Shown here piece after piece: positions 35,773 to 45,367 of a stretch of 64,000 nucleotides of DNA (within the stretch, counting starts at the first letter, position 1; each line of letters opens with the position of its first letter). The translations under genes and the position numbers were made by a program. The stretch is taken from the NCBI RefSeq assembly GCF_003031405.1, contig NZ_CP020469.1, positions 3,844,001 through 3,908,000 of the forward strand. Reading direction: 5' to 3'. This stretch comes from Halomonas sp. 'Soap Lake #6'. Lineage in GTDB: Bacteria; Pseudomonadota; Gammaproteobacteria; Pseudomonadales; Halomonadaceae. The notes under the pieces are model-generated. The model did no database searches. It was not told the DNA's origin and was given only the letters and a program-made list of their open reading frames with translations.

Positions 35773-36965
35773 GCGGAGACCTCCTCGGACGTGTTGTTGG
35801 GTTTGTCGGTGGAAGTGTTATTGGGTTTATCGGTGAAAGTGTTATTGGCACGCTGCTTACGTTTGAGGTGGCGAAACAGACCAGCTACCCCCTTAGGCAG
35901 AAATACCGTCACCAATACGAACATTGCCCCTAGCGCAAACAGCCAGGCATCCGGCATCACGCCGGTAAACACCGTTTTAGCGTAGTTGACGAGAATCGCC
36001 CCAATCACCGCACCATACAGCGTGGCACGGCCACCTAAAGCCACCCATAGCACAATCTCGATAGAGAAAATCGGCGAGAACTCACTGGGATTAATAATCC
36101 CTACCTGGGGCACATAAAGCGCCCCGGCTAAGCCCGCCAGCATGGCGGAAACCACAAACACAAATAGCTGGAAGCGCTCGACGCGATAGCCAAGAAAGCG
36201 TGTGCGCGCTTCGGCATCGCGGGTGGCTATGCTTACCCGACCAAGCTTACTAGTGACAATCGCACGGCAAAGAATGTAGCCAAGCCCCAGCGCTACACCG
36301 GTGGCCAGGAACAACCCCAGCCGGGTATCGTTGCTGCGCAGATTGTAGCCAAGCAACTCGCGGAAGTCGGTTAAGCCGTTATTACCGCCAAAACCCATCT
36401 CGTTGCGGAAAAACGCTAGCATCAAGGCAAAAGTGAGCGCCTGGGTAATAATCGACAGATAGACCCCGGTCACCCGTGACCGAAAGGCAAGAAAGCCAAA
36501 TACCAGCGCTAACAGGCCCGGTGCTATCAGCACCATGGCGAAGGCGAACCAGGCCATATCAAAGCCTAGCCAGTACCAGGGCAGGCTGTCCCAGTTTAAA
36601 AACACCATAAAGTCTGGCAGTACGGGGTGCCCATAGGTACCGCGTTCACCAATTTGGCGCATTAGATACATACCCATGGCGTAACCACCAATGGCGAAAA
36701 AGGCGCCGTGCCCCAGGCTTAAAATCCCCAGATAGCCCCACACCAAGTCCACGGCGACCGCCAGTAGCGCGTAGCTTAGGTACTTACCAAACAGGTTAAC
36801 GGTGTAGGCACCCACATGCAGCGGGTTATCTGGCGGAACCGCCACATGCAAGATGGTGACTAGCGCCAACGCGGCCAGCAGTACGCCAAGAAATATCTGC
36901 GTTGAGCGTTCGCTGAATGGGCGTGTTAGCCAAAAGTTGGTCGATGATTCCGTCGTTAATGACAT
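35769..36965 (-). CDS. urtC: Urea ABC transporter permease UrtC
   Basis: LivM-type inner membrane permease of 398 residues. The conserved core includes DLVWGYLGILSLGHGAFFAIGGYAMGMYLM, FGGNNGLTDF, RDAEARTRFLGY and GYRVERFQLFVFVVSAMLAGLAGALYVPQVGIINP. The C-terminus carries a hydrophilic tail with repeated NNTSTDKP units, absent from the core family. It follows urtB by 3 bases. Confidence 0.96.
   Translation of the reverse strand: MSLTTESSTNFWLTRPFSERSTQIFLGVLLAALALVTILHVAVPPDNPLHVGAYTVNLFGKYLSYALLAVAVDLVWGYLGILSLGHGAFFAIGGYAMGMYLMRQIGERGTYGHPVLPDFMVFLNWDSLPWYWLGFDMAWFAFAMVLIAPGLLALVFGFLAFRSRVTGVYLSIITQALTFALMLAFFRNEMGFGGNNGLTDFRELLGYNLRSNDTRLGLFLATGVALGLGYILCRAIVTSKLGRVSIATRDAEARTRFLGYRVERFQLFVFVVSAMLAGLAGALYVPQVGIINPSEFSPIFSIEIVLWVALGGRATLYGAVIGAILVNYAKTVFTGVMPDAWLFALGAMFVLVTVFLPKGVAGLFRHLKRKQRANNTFTDKPNNTSTDKPNNTSEEVSA
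35791..35848 (-). repeat. 24-bp tandem repeat in the urtC 3' end
   Basis: Two full 24-base units and part of a third encode the NNTSTDKP repeats of the UrtC tail. The frame is preserved. Confidence 0.9.
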
Positions 36966-36968
36966 CGC

Positions 36969-38585
36969 TTAGCCCTCCGCAGCCCGACCCTTCTGCGGGA
37001 AGAGTCCACGCGGGCGTTTTTGAATGAATAGGATGATAAATACCAGGACGATAATTTTGGCCAGTACCGCACCTGCCCAAGGCTCAAGCACTTGGTTGAT
37101 GACCCCTAGCGATAGACCCGCGACCAGCGTTCCCCACAAGTTGCCCACGCCGCCGAATACCACCACCATGAAAGAATCAATGATGTAGTTCTGACCCAGG
37201 TTGGGGCCAACGTTGGTGAGCTGGGAAAGGGCAACACCGGCGAGGCCGGCAACACCGGAGCCTAATGCGAAGGTCATGATATCAACGCGAGTGGCGCGAA
37301 TGCCCATAGAGCGTGCCATGGCGCGGTTTTGGGTAACGGCGCGCACCTCGAGCCCTAGCCGTGTGCGACGCATAATCAGCATCAGACTGGCAAACACTAC
37401 CAGTGCAAAACCCAGCACGTACATTCGGTTGAGGGTCAGCGACAGTGCGTCGTTAATCACTAATGAGCCACTCATCCACTCGGGGGTAATCACAGTGCGG
37501 TTAAGCGGTGAAATGCCGGTGCGCACCAGCTGCTGCAGAATCAAACTGATACCAAAGGTTGCCAGCAAGGTTTCCAGTGGACGACCTTTCAGGAACTGAA
37601 TGACACCGCGTTCGATAGCGATCCCTGCCAGCGCTGCGACCATAAAGCCTGCGGGGATCGAGAGGATCAGTGCCAAGCCCGGTTGGCCAGGTAGCAACTG
37701 CTGCATTGCCCAAGTGGTGTAGGCCCCTAGCATCATCAACTCACCGTGGGCCATGTTAATCACGCCCATGACACCAAAGGTGATCGCCAGTCCAATCGCC
37801 GCCAGCACTAACACGGACCCCAGGCTCAAGCCAAAATAGAGGGTTTCCAAACCGCGGTTTATTTTAAGATTTTGTTCGATACTGATAAGTGCTTCAGTAG
37901 CGGCGTCGGCAATAATCGGATCATCACCATTAGCTGCCCGGCTAAGCGCTACCCGTACACGCGGGTGCAAACTGCCACGCAGCGTCTCCACGCCTTCAAG
38001 TTGGCCGCTCTCCACTTGGTAAATAGCTAATGCCTGGGTCAACCTGCGCTGCACCTGAGCATCCTCTTCCTCAGCGATAAGCTCACTGAGCGGCTCGGCC
38101 AGCTCTTCGTCAACTTCACCTAATAGCCGTGTGGCCGAGGTGCGGCGGCGTTCAACTTCTGGCGAGTATAGATCAACCACAGCAATCGCACTGCGCAGCT
38201 GATTACGCAGGGCATTGTTGATACCGATACGGTCTAAGTTGCGGCGAGACATCTCGCCGAGTGGTTCGCCGGTTAAGGCATCAGCCACCGGCCAGTCACG
38301 ACCACTATTATCGAGCACCACCACAAAGCGACCATCGTTGGCGCGCTGTAAGCGGCCATCCAACAATGACTGTAGCCAGTCGCGGGCGCGCTCATCATCG
38401 CTTTGCAAAATAGCGACAATCGCTGCGCTTTTAGCCGGGTAGGAGCTCACGTCCAGCGCTGCTAATAACTCAAGCGCGGCTGTGTCATCAGTAGTGCCAG
38501 CGGTGGAATCCGTTTGCGCCTGGGCGGTCACTGTGATGCCCAACAGCAGCAGACACAGCAGCCCTAAGGAAAGGAAACGCCTCAT
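36969..38585 (-). CDS. urtB: Urea ABC transporter permease UrtB
   Basis: LivH-type permease of 538 residues. As usual for UrtB it has a signal peptide (about 1-24) and a long N-terminal soluble domain (to about 250) before the membrane part. The latter contains ITFGVMGVINMAHGELMMLGAYTTW, TRLGLEVRAVTQNRAMARSMGI and VFGGVGNLWGTLVAGLSLG. It lies about 130 bases after urtA. Confidence 0.96.
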   Translation of the reverse strand: MRRFLSLGLLCLLLLGITVTAQAQTDSTAGTTDDTAALELLAALDVSSYPAKSAAIVAILQSDDERARDWLQSLLDGRLQRANDGRFVVVLDNSGRDWPVADALTGEPLGEMSRRNLDRIGINNALRNQLRSAIAVVDLYSPEVERRRTSATRLLGEVDEELAEPLSELIAEEEDAQVQRRLTQALAIYQVESGQLEGVETLRGSLHPRVRVALSRAANGDDPIIADAATEALISIEQNLKINRGLETLYFGLSLGSVLVLAAIGLAITFGVMGVINMAHGELMMLGAYTTWAMQQLLPGQPGLALILSIPAGFMVAALAGIAIERGVIQFLKGRPLETLLATFGISLILQQLVRTGISPLNRTVITPEWMSGSLVINDALSLTLNRMYVLGFALVVFASLMLIMRRTRLGLEVRAVTQNRAMARSMGIRATRVDIMTFALGSGVAGLAGVALSQLTNVGPNLGQNYIIDSFMVVVFGGVGNLWGTLVAGLSLGVINQVLEPWAGAVLAKIIVLVFIILFIQKRPRGLFPQKGRAAEG

Positions 38586-38600
38586 GGGGTTCTTCCTTTG

Positions 38601-38650
38601 GTTATATGAGAATTGGTTTATGAGAAACAGTTATATGAGAAACAGTTATC
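38601..38650 (-). repeat. Degenerate 15-bp repeats between urtA and urtB
   Basis: Units of the form TTATATGAGAAACAG occur about two and a half times, just upstream of the urtB ribosome binding site. Confidence 0.7.
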
Positions 38651-38716
38651 TAAAAAGGGAGAGGTAGCGTGCTCCCCCGCCACTTAGCGTTTAACCAAGC
38701 AACGAGGGATCATCAT

Positions 38717-40078
38717 TTACTCAGCGAGTGCCGCTTCGGCTTCTTCTGCTGCGGTGCTGCCACCACAGGAGCCGTTCACGACATTAAAGTTGCCGCAGCG
38801 CATCGGTGCACGCCAGTCAGCAATCAGGTCACGTGAACCCGGTAGGTAATCAGACCAGGCATCGCCCGCCACGGTAGACGGCGTTTGCCATACAACATCG
38901 AACTGGCCGTTGTCCTGAATCTCTCCAATCAACACCGGCTTAGTGATGTGATGGTTGGGCATCATCGCCGCATAGCCGCCGGTAAGATTAGGCACAGTGA
39001 CACCGATAATGGCGTCTTTCACCGCGTCTACATCCGTGGTGCCCGCTTTGCGCACTGCTTCGGCCCACATATTGAAGCCAATGTAGTGGGCTTCCATTGG
39101 GTCATTGGTCACCGCATCTTCGTCGCCGGTGTAGTCGATCCAGGCATCGATAAAGTCGTAGTTTTCGTCAGTATCAACGCTCATGAAATAGTTCCAGGCG
39201 GCCAAGTGGCCGACCAGCGGGCCAGTATCAATACCGGTAAGCTCCTGCTCGCCCACTGAGAAAGCGATCACTGGGATATCACCAGCGTCAACGCCCTGGT
39301 TAGACAGCTCGGTATAAAACGGTACGTTAGCGTCGCCATTGATCGTCGAAATCACCGCGGTGGGTTTGCCTTCCTCCCCAAAACGACGTATTTCAGACAC
39401 GATGTTCTGCCAATCCGAATGACCGAACGGCGTGTAGTTGACCATGATGTCCTCATCCGCGATGCCATGTTCATCTTTCAGGAAGGCTTCGAGGATGCGG
39501 TTTGTAGTACGCGGATAGACGTAGTCAGTGCCCACCAGCGCGAAACGTTCAATACCCACTTCATTAATCAAATACTCAACCGCAGGAATCGCCTGCTGGT
39601 TGGGCGCTGCACCGGTATAAAAAACGTTTTCAGATGACTCTTCGCCTTCGTACTGCACCGGGTAGAACAGCAGGCCATTTAGCTCTTCAAAGACGGGTAA
39701 CACGGCCTTGCGAGATACCGAGGTCCAGTTGCCGAACACTACGTCAACTTCATGCTGGGCAAGCAGCTCACGCGCACGTTCAGCAAACAGCGGCCAGTTG
39801 GAAGCGGGGTCAACCACCACAGCTTCTAGCTGGCGCCCTAGTAAGCCACCGGCTTCGTTTTGCTGTTCAATCAGCATTTCGACGGTGTCTTTAAGGACGG
39901 TCTCACTGATTGCCATGGTGCCGGAGAGTGAGTGCAGAATACCGACTTTAATCGGGTCATTGTCCTGAGCCAGTGCCTGGGCACTGGCACCCATAACAGC
40001 GGCAGCAATTAGTGCAGTAGCAAAACGGCCGGTTAATCGTGCAGAGCGAGAGTGTGTCTTGCGTTGCAATGTGGTCAC
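38717..40078 (-). CDS. urtA: Urea ABC transporter substrate-binding protein UrtA
   Basis: Periplasmic urea-binding protein of 453 residues. I choose GTG 40078, which has a perfect AGGAGG five bases upstream, over the frame start at 40099. A signal peptide ends ALAQ. Diagnostic segments are DPIKVGILHSLSGTMAISE, VVVDPASNWPLFAERARELL, FGNWTSVSRKAVLPVFEELNGLLFYPVQYEGEE and GTDYVYPRTTN. It is first in urtABCDE, behind a sigma-54-type promoter, so expression is probably induced by nitrogen limitation. Confidence 0.96.
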   Translation of the reverse strand: MTTLQRKTHSRSARLTGRFATALIAAAVMGASAQALAQDNDPIKVGILHSLSGTMAISETVLKDTVEMLIEQQNEAGGLLGRQLEAVVVDPASNWPLFAERARELLAQHEVDVVFGNWTSVSRKAVLPVFEELNGLLFYPVQYEGEESSENVFYTGAAPNQQAIPAVEYLINEVGIERFALVGTDYVYPRTTNRILEAFLKDEHGIADEDIMVNYTPFGHSDWQNIVSEIRRFGEEGKPTAVISTINGDANVPFYTELSNQGVDAGDIPVIAFSVGEQELTGIDTGPLVGHLAAWNYFMSVDTDENYDFIDAWIDYTGDEDAVTNDPMEAHYIGFNMWAEAVRKAGTTDVDAVKDAIIGVTVPNLTGGYAAMMPNHHITKPVLIGEIQDNGQFDVVWQTPSTVAGDAWSDYLPGSRDLIADWRAPMRCGNFNVVNGSCGGSTAAEEAEAALAE

Positions 40079-40175
40079 TTGAACCTCCTTGCACCCCATT
40101 GGCAGGGGTTTGTTATATAAGCTTCGTATGCCGGATGAGTCTTCACGGGTATACGTCCACTAGCCAATTGTGTGC

Positions 40176-40191
40176 TGCAAGGGCTGCGCCA
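40176..40191 (-). promoter_or_regulatory. Sigma-54 promoter of the urt operon
   Basis: On the minus strand TGGCGCAGCCCTTGCA matches the sigma-54 form TGGC-N7-TTGC with correct GG/GC spacing. The predicted leader to the urtA start is about 85 bases. Confidence 0.75.
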
Positions 40192-40265
40192 TTTTGGGAC
40201 AAAATATTAATATCAAATAACAATCAAACATTTACAAAAAATCAGCAATTAAATACACCGACTAA

Positions 40266-40347
40266 GCGCACCAAAGTAACGCATAGCGTCTACGCTCAGT
40301 GCCGGAATCCGGGCCTCCCAGCGAGCAATCTGCACCAATATAAAGCA
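40266..40347 (-). promoter_or_regulatory. Two candidate NtrC sites upstream of the urt promoter
   Basis: GCGCACCAAAGTAACGC (40266-40282) and TGCACCAATATAAAGCA (40331-40347) each contain a good GCACCA half of the NtrC site and a weak second half. They lie roughly 75-170 bp upstream of the sigma-54 promoter, a usual enhancer distance. Confidence 0.45.
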
Positions 40348-40508
40348 ATGAATCTTTCGGCCTGTACTAAAGCTGCTTTTTGACACGAGGCAGGTTTTAC
40401 TTACTTATTTGCTTAAAGTAGTTAAAAACAAACTCAAGAAATCGCATCTCTGACAAAATCATGTTAAGAATGAGTCTTATTTCTAAAAGACTCTAAGAGG
40501 TACTTGCT

Positions 40509-40976
40509 ATGCCATTGGTGCTTACTACGCCATGCAAATTTGCCACCGCTGCCCTGCTAGCCCTATCCAGCATGTCCGTGTTCGCGGCAGAGTGTGAAAT
40601 TGACATTACGTCTACCGATCAGATGACATTTGAGACTGATACCATCGAAATCAGCAGAAGCTGTGACACTTTCACGGTCAATTTGGAGCATTCTGGAAGC
40701 CTGCCGATTGACAGCATGGGCCACAATTGGGTACTTGCTAAGGAGAGCGATGTAAGCGCTATCGCAACTGACGGTATAGCCGCAGGACTCGACAACGGCT
40801 ATCTCCCCCCAGAGGATGATCGCGTTATTGCTCATACCGATATGATTGGCGGAGGTGAAAGCAGCTCAACCACGTTTGATGTAGCGGACCTTGAAGAGGG
40901 GGAGGATTACACCTTTTTCTGTAGCTTCCCAGGTCACTCGATGATGATGCGTGGCAGCGTTACCCTGGTAGACTAA
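40509..40976 (+). CDS. Azurin
   Basis: Periplasmic blue copper protein that shuttles electrons to oxidases or nitrite reductase. The 155-residue precursor has a signal peptide of about 26 residues and a 129-residue mature form. Mature numbering gives all ligands at the canonical positions: His46 (GHNW), Cys112, His117 and Met121 in FFCSFPGHSMMMRG. AGAGG precedes the start. It is monocistronic and ends at a strong hairpin. It may share copper supply with the SCO/PCuAC genes at 5.7-6.8 kb. Confidence 0.97.
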   Translation: MPLVLTTPCKFATAALLALSSMSVFAAECEIDITSTDQMTFETDTIEISRSCDTFTVNLEHSGSLPIDSMGHNWVLAKESDVSAIATDGIAAGLDNGYLPPEDDRVIAHTDMIGGGESSSTTFDVADLEEGEDYTFFCSFPGHSMMMRGSVTLVD

Positions 40977-40990
40977 TCCGTCCTACCCGC

Positions 40991-41047
40991 ACACTTAAAC
41001 ACCAGTGCACTTAAACACTTGTACACTGAAACACCAGTGCACTTAAA
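40991..41047. repeat. 25-bp direct repeat after azurin
   Basis: ACACTTAAACACCAGTGCAC plus TTAAA (40991-41015) recurs at 41023-41047 with one difference; a partial unit lies between. It immediately precedes the terminator. Confidence 0.85.
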
Positions 41048-41050
41048 AAA

Positions 41051-41083
41051 CAGAAGGAGGCGTACATGATACGCCTCCTTCTG
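41051..41083. terminator. Strong terminator between azurin and tctA
   Basis: Perfect 14-bp arms CAGAAGGAGGCGTA / TACGCCTCCTTCTG with a 5-base loop. An A6 run on the left gives a U6 tract for minus-strand transcripts, so it should end the tct operon and probably azurin as well. Confidence 0.88.
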
Positions 41084-41154
41084 AATGTTAATGCGAACAA
41101 TGGCTTAGCTAGTATCTACGCCCACTATCTGCCCGCATGTTAATTCGCCACCTG

Positions 41155-42642
41155 CTAAACGCTCTTCTTGCGACGTTTCTTGAGCAGCGGCAGCGTCAAT
41201 GAAAGCAGGGCTAACACTAGCAGAGCCAGTGAAATCGGCTTGTCGATAAAGATCATCCAATCACCACCGGAGATTTGCAGCGCGCGGCGCATGGATTCTT
41301 CCATGATGTTGCCTAGGATCAGCGCTAGAATCAGCGGTGCCGCCGGGAACCCAAACAGGCGCATGCCTAAGCCAATCAAGCCAAAGCCAAGCAGCAGCAA
41401 TAGATCAAACACGCTGAAGCTCATCCCGTAAACGCCGATCATGCAGAAGATTAAAATCAGCGACAGCAGCAGTGGCCGCGGCAGATCAAGGATTTTGGCG
41501 ATCAGCGGAATCAGTGGCAGATTGAGCACCAATAGGAAGATATTGCCGATGTACATACTGGCAATAACACCCCAGAAAACATCAGGGCGTTGCTCAAGCA
41601 TCATTGGGCCGGGCGTTACCCCCATGACCAACAGCGCGCCAAGCAGTACTGCAGTAGTGCCAGAACCAGGAACCCCCAGGGTCAAAAGCGGCACAAAGGA
41701 GCCAGTACAAGCAGCGTTATTGGCAGCTTCCGGCGCGGCGACGCCTTTAATATTGCCTTTACCAAAGGTATCGCCATCTTTGGCAATACGCTTTTCCATG
41801 CTGTAGCCAAGAAACGAACCAATGGTGGCCCCTGCGCCAGGCAGTACGCCGGTAAAGAAACCAAGTACCGAGCTACGACCAATAGGACCTGCAATTTGCT
41901 TCATTTCACTACCCGAGAGCTTTAGCGAGCCAATGGCATTTCGCTTAGGCGCTTTACCACCGCCCCCTCGTAGCAACATGTAAAAGACTTCCGCCAGGGC
42001 AAAAATACCCAGTGCCACTACCAGGAAGTCGATACCGTCAAGCAGTTGGATCGAGCCAAAGGTAAAGCGCTCGGTACCCGTTTGCAGATCGATACCGATA
42101 ATTGAGATCATCACGCCCACAACTGCCGCAATTAACCCTTTCACCAACGATTTATCCGACAGTGATACCACTGCGGTGAGGCCCAGCACCATCAATGCGA
42201 AATACTCAGGTGGACCAAAACTAACCGCTACCTTGGATAGAAGCGGTGCCACTAGCATTAAGAAGACAATCGAAACGGTACCGCCAATGAAGGAAGCATA
42301 GGCAGCAATGGCCAGTGCTTTACCTGCCATCCCCTGCTTGGCCATGGGGTAGCCATCGAATGATGTAGCTACCGTACCCGCCACACCTGGAGCATTGAGC
42401 AGAATAGACGAGGTGGAGCCACCAAAAATAGCACCGTAGTAAACCCCTGCCATCAGGATCAGTCCTGACGAAGGCTCCATAGCAAAGGTAATCGGAATCA
42501 TCAGCGCCAGCGCGCTAATAGGCCCAAGGCCTGGCAACATACCGATAATCGTGCCAGCAAACACACCGGCAAATACGTAAGCAATATTGATTGGCTCAAG
42601 CGCGATGCCAAAGCCATACATCAGATTGTTTAAGGCATCCAT
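41155..42642 (-). CDS. tctA: Tripartite tricarboxylate transporter large permease TctA
   Basis: Large inner membrane subunit of a TTT-family secondary importer, 495 residues with about ten or more helices. Family motifs are GTIIGMLPGLGPISALALMIPIT near the N-terminus, YYGAIFGGSTSSILLNAPG, and GFFTGVLPGAGATIGSFLGYSMEKRI with PEAANNAACTGSFVPLLTLGVPGSGTTAVLLGAL. It is third in tctCBA. The substrate may be citrate or another carboxylate. Confidence 0.95.
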   Translation of the reverse strand: MDALNNLMYGFGIALEPINIAYVFAGVFAGTIIGMLPGLGPISALALMIPITFAMEPSSGLILMAGVYYGAIFGGSTSSILLNAPGVAGTVATSFDGYPMAKQGMAGKALAIAAYASFIGGTVSIVFLMLVAPLLSKVAVSFGPPEYFALMVLGLTAVVSLSDKSLVKGLIAAVVGVMISIIGIDLQTGTERFTFGSIQLLDGIDFLVVALGIFALAEVFYMLLRGGGGKAPKRNAIGSLKLSGSEMKQIAGPIGRSSVLGFFTGVLPGAGATIGSFLGYSMEKRIAKDGDTFGKGNIKGVAAPEAANNAACTGSFVPLLTLGVPGSGTTAVLLGALLVMGVTPGPMMLEQRPDVFWGVIASMYIGNIFLLVLNLPLIPLIAKILDLPRPLLLSLILIFCMIGVYGMSFSVFDLLLLLGFGLIGLGMRLFGFPAAPLILALILGNIMEESMRRALQISGGDWMIFIDKPISLALLVLALLSLTLPLLKKRRKKSV

Positions 42643-42690
42643 GGGAGTATCTCTCTCAAAACCCGCTACAAATTCAACATCACGGTGTGA

Positions 42691-43173
42691 TTAGAACGGC
42701 AAAACGCCGGTTGGAAGGTAAACATCCATTACCCGCGTCATGGTCAGATAAAGCACCAGCACCACACCTAATGATGTCGCTAGGTTGACCCCATGGCGGC
42801 GATAGCCGTAATAGGCGGTTAAGCCAACACACAGCAACGTTGAGGCAAGTACGAACCCCACGGGCACCAGCAACAGTGCGTACGCAGCAATCGCCAGCGC
42901 TGTTATTACAACGCGAGCCCAGGGGGTTAACAGCAACGGACCTTGGGTAGCCTCGTGATCAATCTCGTCAGCGCCCGCAAGTGGGGATGGTTTTTCAAAA
43001 AAGAGCAGCACTGATAGCAAGAGCAAAGCACCACCAAGCACTTTGGGAAACAGGTCAGAATCAACCGGCCGTGGCAATGGAAAGGCTGGGATTTGCCACG
43101 CCATTGCCAAATAGGCGGCAGCCAATAGCCCCAGCACAAGTGCCAGCCACTGGTTAGTGTTTAATCGAGTCAT
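42691..43173 (-). CDS. tctB: Tripartite tricarboxylate transporter small permease TctB
   Basis: Small membrane subunit of 160 residues with four predicted helices, in the usual position between the binding protein and TctA. Family features include PAFPLPRPVDSDLFPKVLGGALLLLSVLLF. The central loop after helix two is hydrophilic, as in other TctB proteins. Confidence 0.9.
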   Translation of the reverse strand: MTRLNTNQWLALVLGLLAAAYLAMAWQIPAFPLPRPVDSDLFPKVLGGALLLLSVLLFFEKPSPLAGADEIDHEATQGPLLLTPWARVVITALAIAAYALLLVPVGFVLASTLLCVGLTAYYGYRRHGVNLATSLGVVLVLYLTMTRVMDVYLPTGVLPF

Positions 43174-43292
43174 TTGGAGTCTCTCCGAAGGAGCCGTCGT
43201 TATTACGCCCAGGCCCTTGCGGTATCAAACGGAAGGTTCCGACGACAGGGCGTCGCCGGAATACTCCATCAGATACCTACAAAAGCGGCCAA

Positions 43293-44288
43293 CTACTGGC
43301 GCAATAGGCCCAGATCACTTAACACACTGCTAAATAGCTCTTTTTGCTCATCAAGAAAGGCGCCAAACTCTTCGCTATCTTGGTAAGCATCAATCCAGCC
43401 AAGCTGATCACGTGCCTGTTGCCAACCGTCGGTTTCTAGCATTTCCGCAAAGAGGTTTTCGTAGTAGGCAACTGCTTCTTCAGGCATATCTGGCGTGCCC
43501 ATCACGCCGCGCCAGATATCAAAGGTGTAATCGACACCCTGCTCTTGGTAAGTGGGTATATCCGCTAAGCTGCCGCTCAGACGTTCAGGAGCCGAAACGC
43601 CTAGTGCGCGCAATTGGCTACCTTCGCCCAGTTGACCGGCGGACTCGCCAGCACCGGTAATCACTGCTTCGACATGCCCACCCATCAGGTTGGTCATGGC
43701 ATCGCCACCACCCGAGAACGGGATGTAGTTGACGCTAGAGGCATCTAACCCCGCAGCAGATGCAAGGCCCGCCACCGAAATATGGTCCATAGAGCCAGGG
43801 GCACTGCCACCGCCAACGCTAAGACGAGGATTCTCTTTTAGCGCATCAAACAGATCATTGATGGTTTCATAATCAGAGTCTGCGGATACCAAAATAATCG
43901 AGTAATCGGTAATTAAGCGAGCAACCGGGGTGAAAGCAGTGTGGTCATAGCGCGATGCACCAGCAAGGGGCACCAGGATAATCGGCGGGCTGGTAGCAAA
44001 CAGCTTGTGCGGGTTACCGCTATCACGGGCGATCTGAGCCCAGGCTACCGCACCACCGCCGCCAGGTACGTTAATGGCCGCAAAGTTACGCTCAGCCAGC
44101 TGCTCTTCTTGCAGCACACGGGAAACAGTACGCACAAGTGTATCCCAGCCACCACCAGGGTTAGCCGGAGCAACAAACTCGATGGAACGACTTGGTGCCC
44201 ACTCATCGGCCTGTGCGGCAGTCGTCATGGCTAGGGCAGCCATAGGAAGGGCAAGCACGGCTAGGCGCTTCAGGGAAAGCGTAGTCAT
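43293..44288 (-). CDS. tctC: Tripartite tricarboxylate transporter binding protein TctC
   Basis: Periplasmic solute receptor (Bug family) of 331 residues with a signal peptide ending AAQA. It shows SRSIEFVAPANPGGGWDTLVRTVSRVLQEE, NVPGGGGAVAW and a GGGSAPGSMDHI loop, all typical of the fold. It is the first gene of tctCBA, downstream of the two-component genes on the same strand. Confidence 0.93.
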   Translation of the reverse strand: MTTLSLKRLAVLALPMAALAMTTAAQADEWAPSRSIEFVAPANPGGGWDTLVRTVSRVLQEEQLAERNFAAINVPGGGGAVAWAQIARDSGNPHKLFATSPPIILVPLAGASRYDHTAFTPVARLITDYSIILVSADSDYETINDLFDALKENPRLSVGGGSAPGSMDHISVAGLASAAGLDASSVNYIPFSGGGDAMTNLMGGHVEAVITGAGESAGQLGEGSQLRALGVSAPERLSGSLADIPTYQEQGVDYTFDIWRGVMGTPDMPEEAVAYYENLFAEMLETDGWQQARDQLGWIDAYQDSEEFGAFLDEQKELFSSVLSDLGLLRQ

Positions 44289-44602
44289 TGGCGTTCTCCA
44301 CAGTACGTTGTTATTAACACATTGTTATTAAAACATTGTTATTAAAACAGTTTTGTTATGAATACAGAGTTGGTATTACAGAGCCGCTATTAATACGGCG
44401 TTGTTATTTACACACTGTTTTACACTGCTGCTATTCACCCAGGGCGGTTAATCGGCGCTGATCAATACACGTCGGTCAACAGCCGTTTGTGTGGTTACAC
44501 AGAGAACGTTAGAAGAACGCCACCCCTGGCGGCAAGTTTATGACCATAAACGACAAAATGTTCTTTCTGTGCGTTTTGTTCATTTTGTTCACAGCGTATT
44601 CA
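44289..44602 (-). other. tctC upstream region with AT-rich repeats
   Basis: Between the response regulator and tctC. CATTGTTATTAAAA occurs at 44320 and 44334 with a weaker copy at 44307, and looser TTGTTATT-like units continue to about 44430. Near 44565-44600 the sequence has two TTTTGTTCA units separated by a few bases (GTTTTGTTCATTTTGTTCAC), a possible regulator site. I see no gene. Confidence 0.6.
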
Positions 44603-45334
44603 TCACAACGTTTCTACCCAGCCTTTTGCCGTCTCTAATAACCGATAGCGCCGTTCAGGACGCCCAACATCACCATAGCCTAACTCCGCGTTAACAGCTT
44701 GTTCAGCCACTAAAAACTCCAAGTAACGCCGCGCCGTTGAACGGCTGGCTCCCATGGTTCGCGCTACCTGCATAGCAGTGAGTGAGTCCTGTGCTGCCGC
44801 TAGAGCATCCACCACCCGACGCAGCGTTAATCGGTCAATCCCCTTAGGTAGCGAACGAGCAGCAAGCCGCTGCGGTTCGTTTGGCTGCAGGCGTGCCAAC
44901 ACATGGTCTAATTCATCTTGGTTCATTTCAGCGCGATTGGCCAATGCTTCTCTCTCGCGGCGAAAACGGCTTAGCATTTGGCTCATCCGTGACGCTTCGA
45001 TCGGTTTAATCAGATAGTCGAAAACGCCACCACGCAGCGCCTCACTGATGGTTTCCACTTCCCTCGCAGCGGTCACCATTACAATGTCTACATGCATATA
45101 GTCGCGCCGAATAGCCCACAGCAGCTCTAGCCCTTCAACATCTGGCAAATAAGCATCTAATAGAATCAGTTGAATCGAATCCGCGTGCTGCGCCATCAAT
45201 GCTTTTGCTTCGCTACCGTTGCGCGCCATCCCGACCACATAAAAGCCATCGCTCTGTTCAATAAAAGCCTTATGGATATCGGCAATGCGAAAATCGTCTT
45301 CGACGACCAAAATGCCGTACTGCGTCGCAGACAT
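44603..45334 (-). CDS. Response regulator, CitB/DcuR type
   Basis: Cytoplasmic response regulator of 243 residues. The receiver has the acidic pair in VVEDD (13-14), phospho-acceptor Asp60 in LLDAYLPD, Thr88 and Lys110. The C-terminal half is a helix-turn-helix domain (TAMQVARTMGASRSTARRYLEFL). It pairs with the kinase 33 bases upstream and precedes tctCBA on the same strand, so it probably activates that operon when the substrate is present. Confidence 0.93.
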   Translation of the reverse strand: MSATQYGILVVEDDFRIADIHKAFIEQSDGFYVVGMARNGSEAKALMAQHADSIQLILLDAYLPDVEGLELLWAIRRDYMHVDIVMVTAAREVETISEALRGGVFDYLIKPIEASRMSQMLSRFRREREALANRAEMNQDELDHVLARLQPNEPQRLAARSLPKGIDRLTLRRVVDALAAAQDSLTAMQVARTMGASRSTARRYLEFLVAEQAVNAELGYGDVGRPERRYRLLETAKGWVETL

Positions 45335-45367
45335 ACTTACTCCTATTCCTGGCGGTCGTTATTATGA

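Noticed and set aside
44491..44694. Small open frame on the plus strand near the response regulator
   Set aside because: It overlaps the regulator's 3' end on the other strand, has no ribosome binding site and shows no recognisable features.
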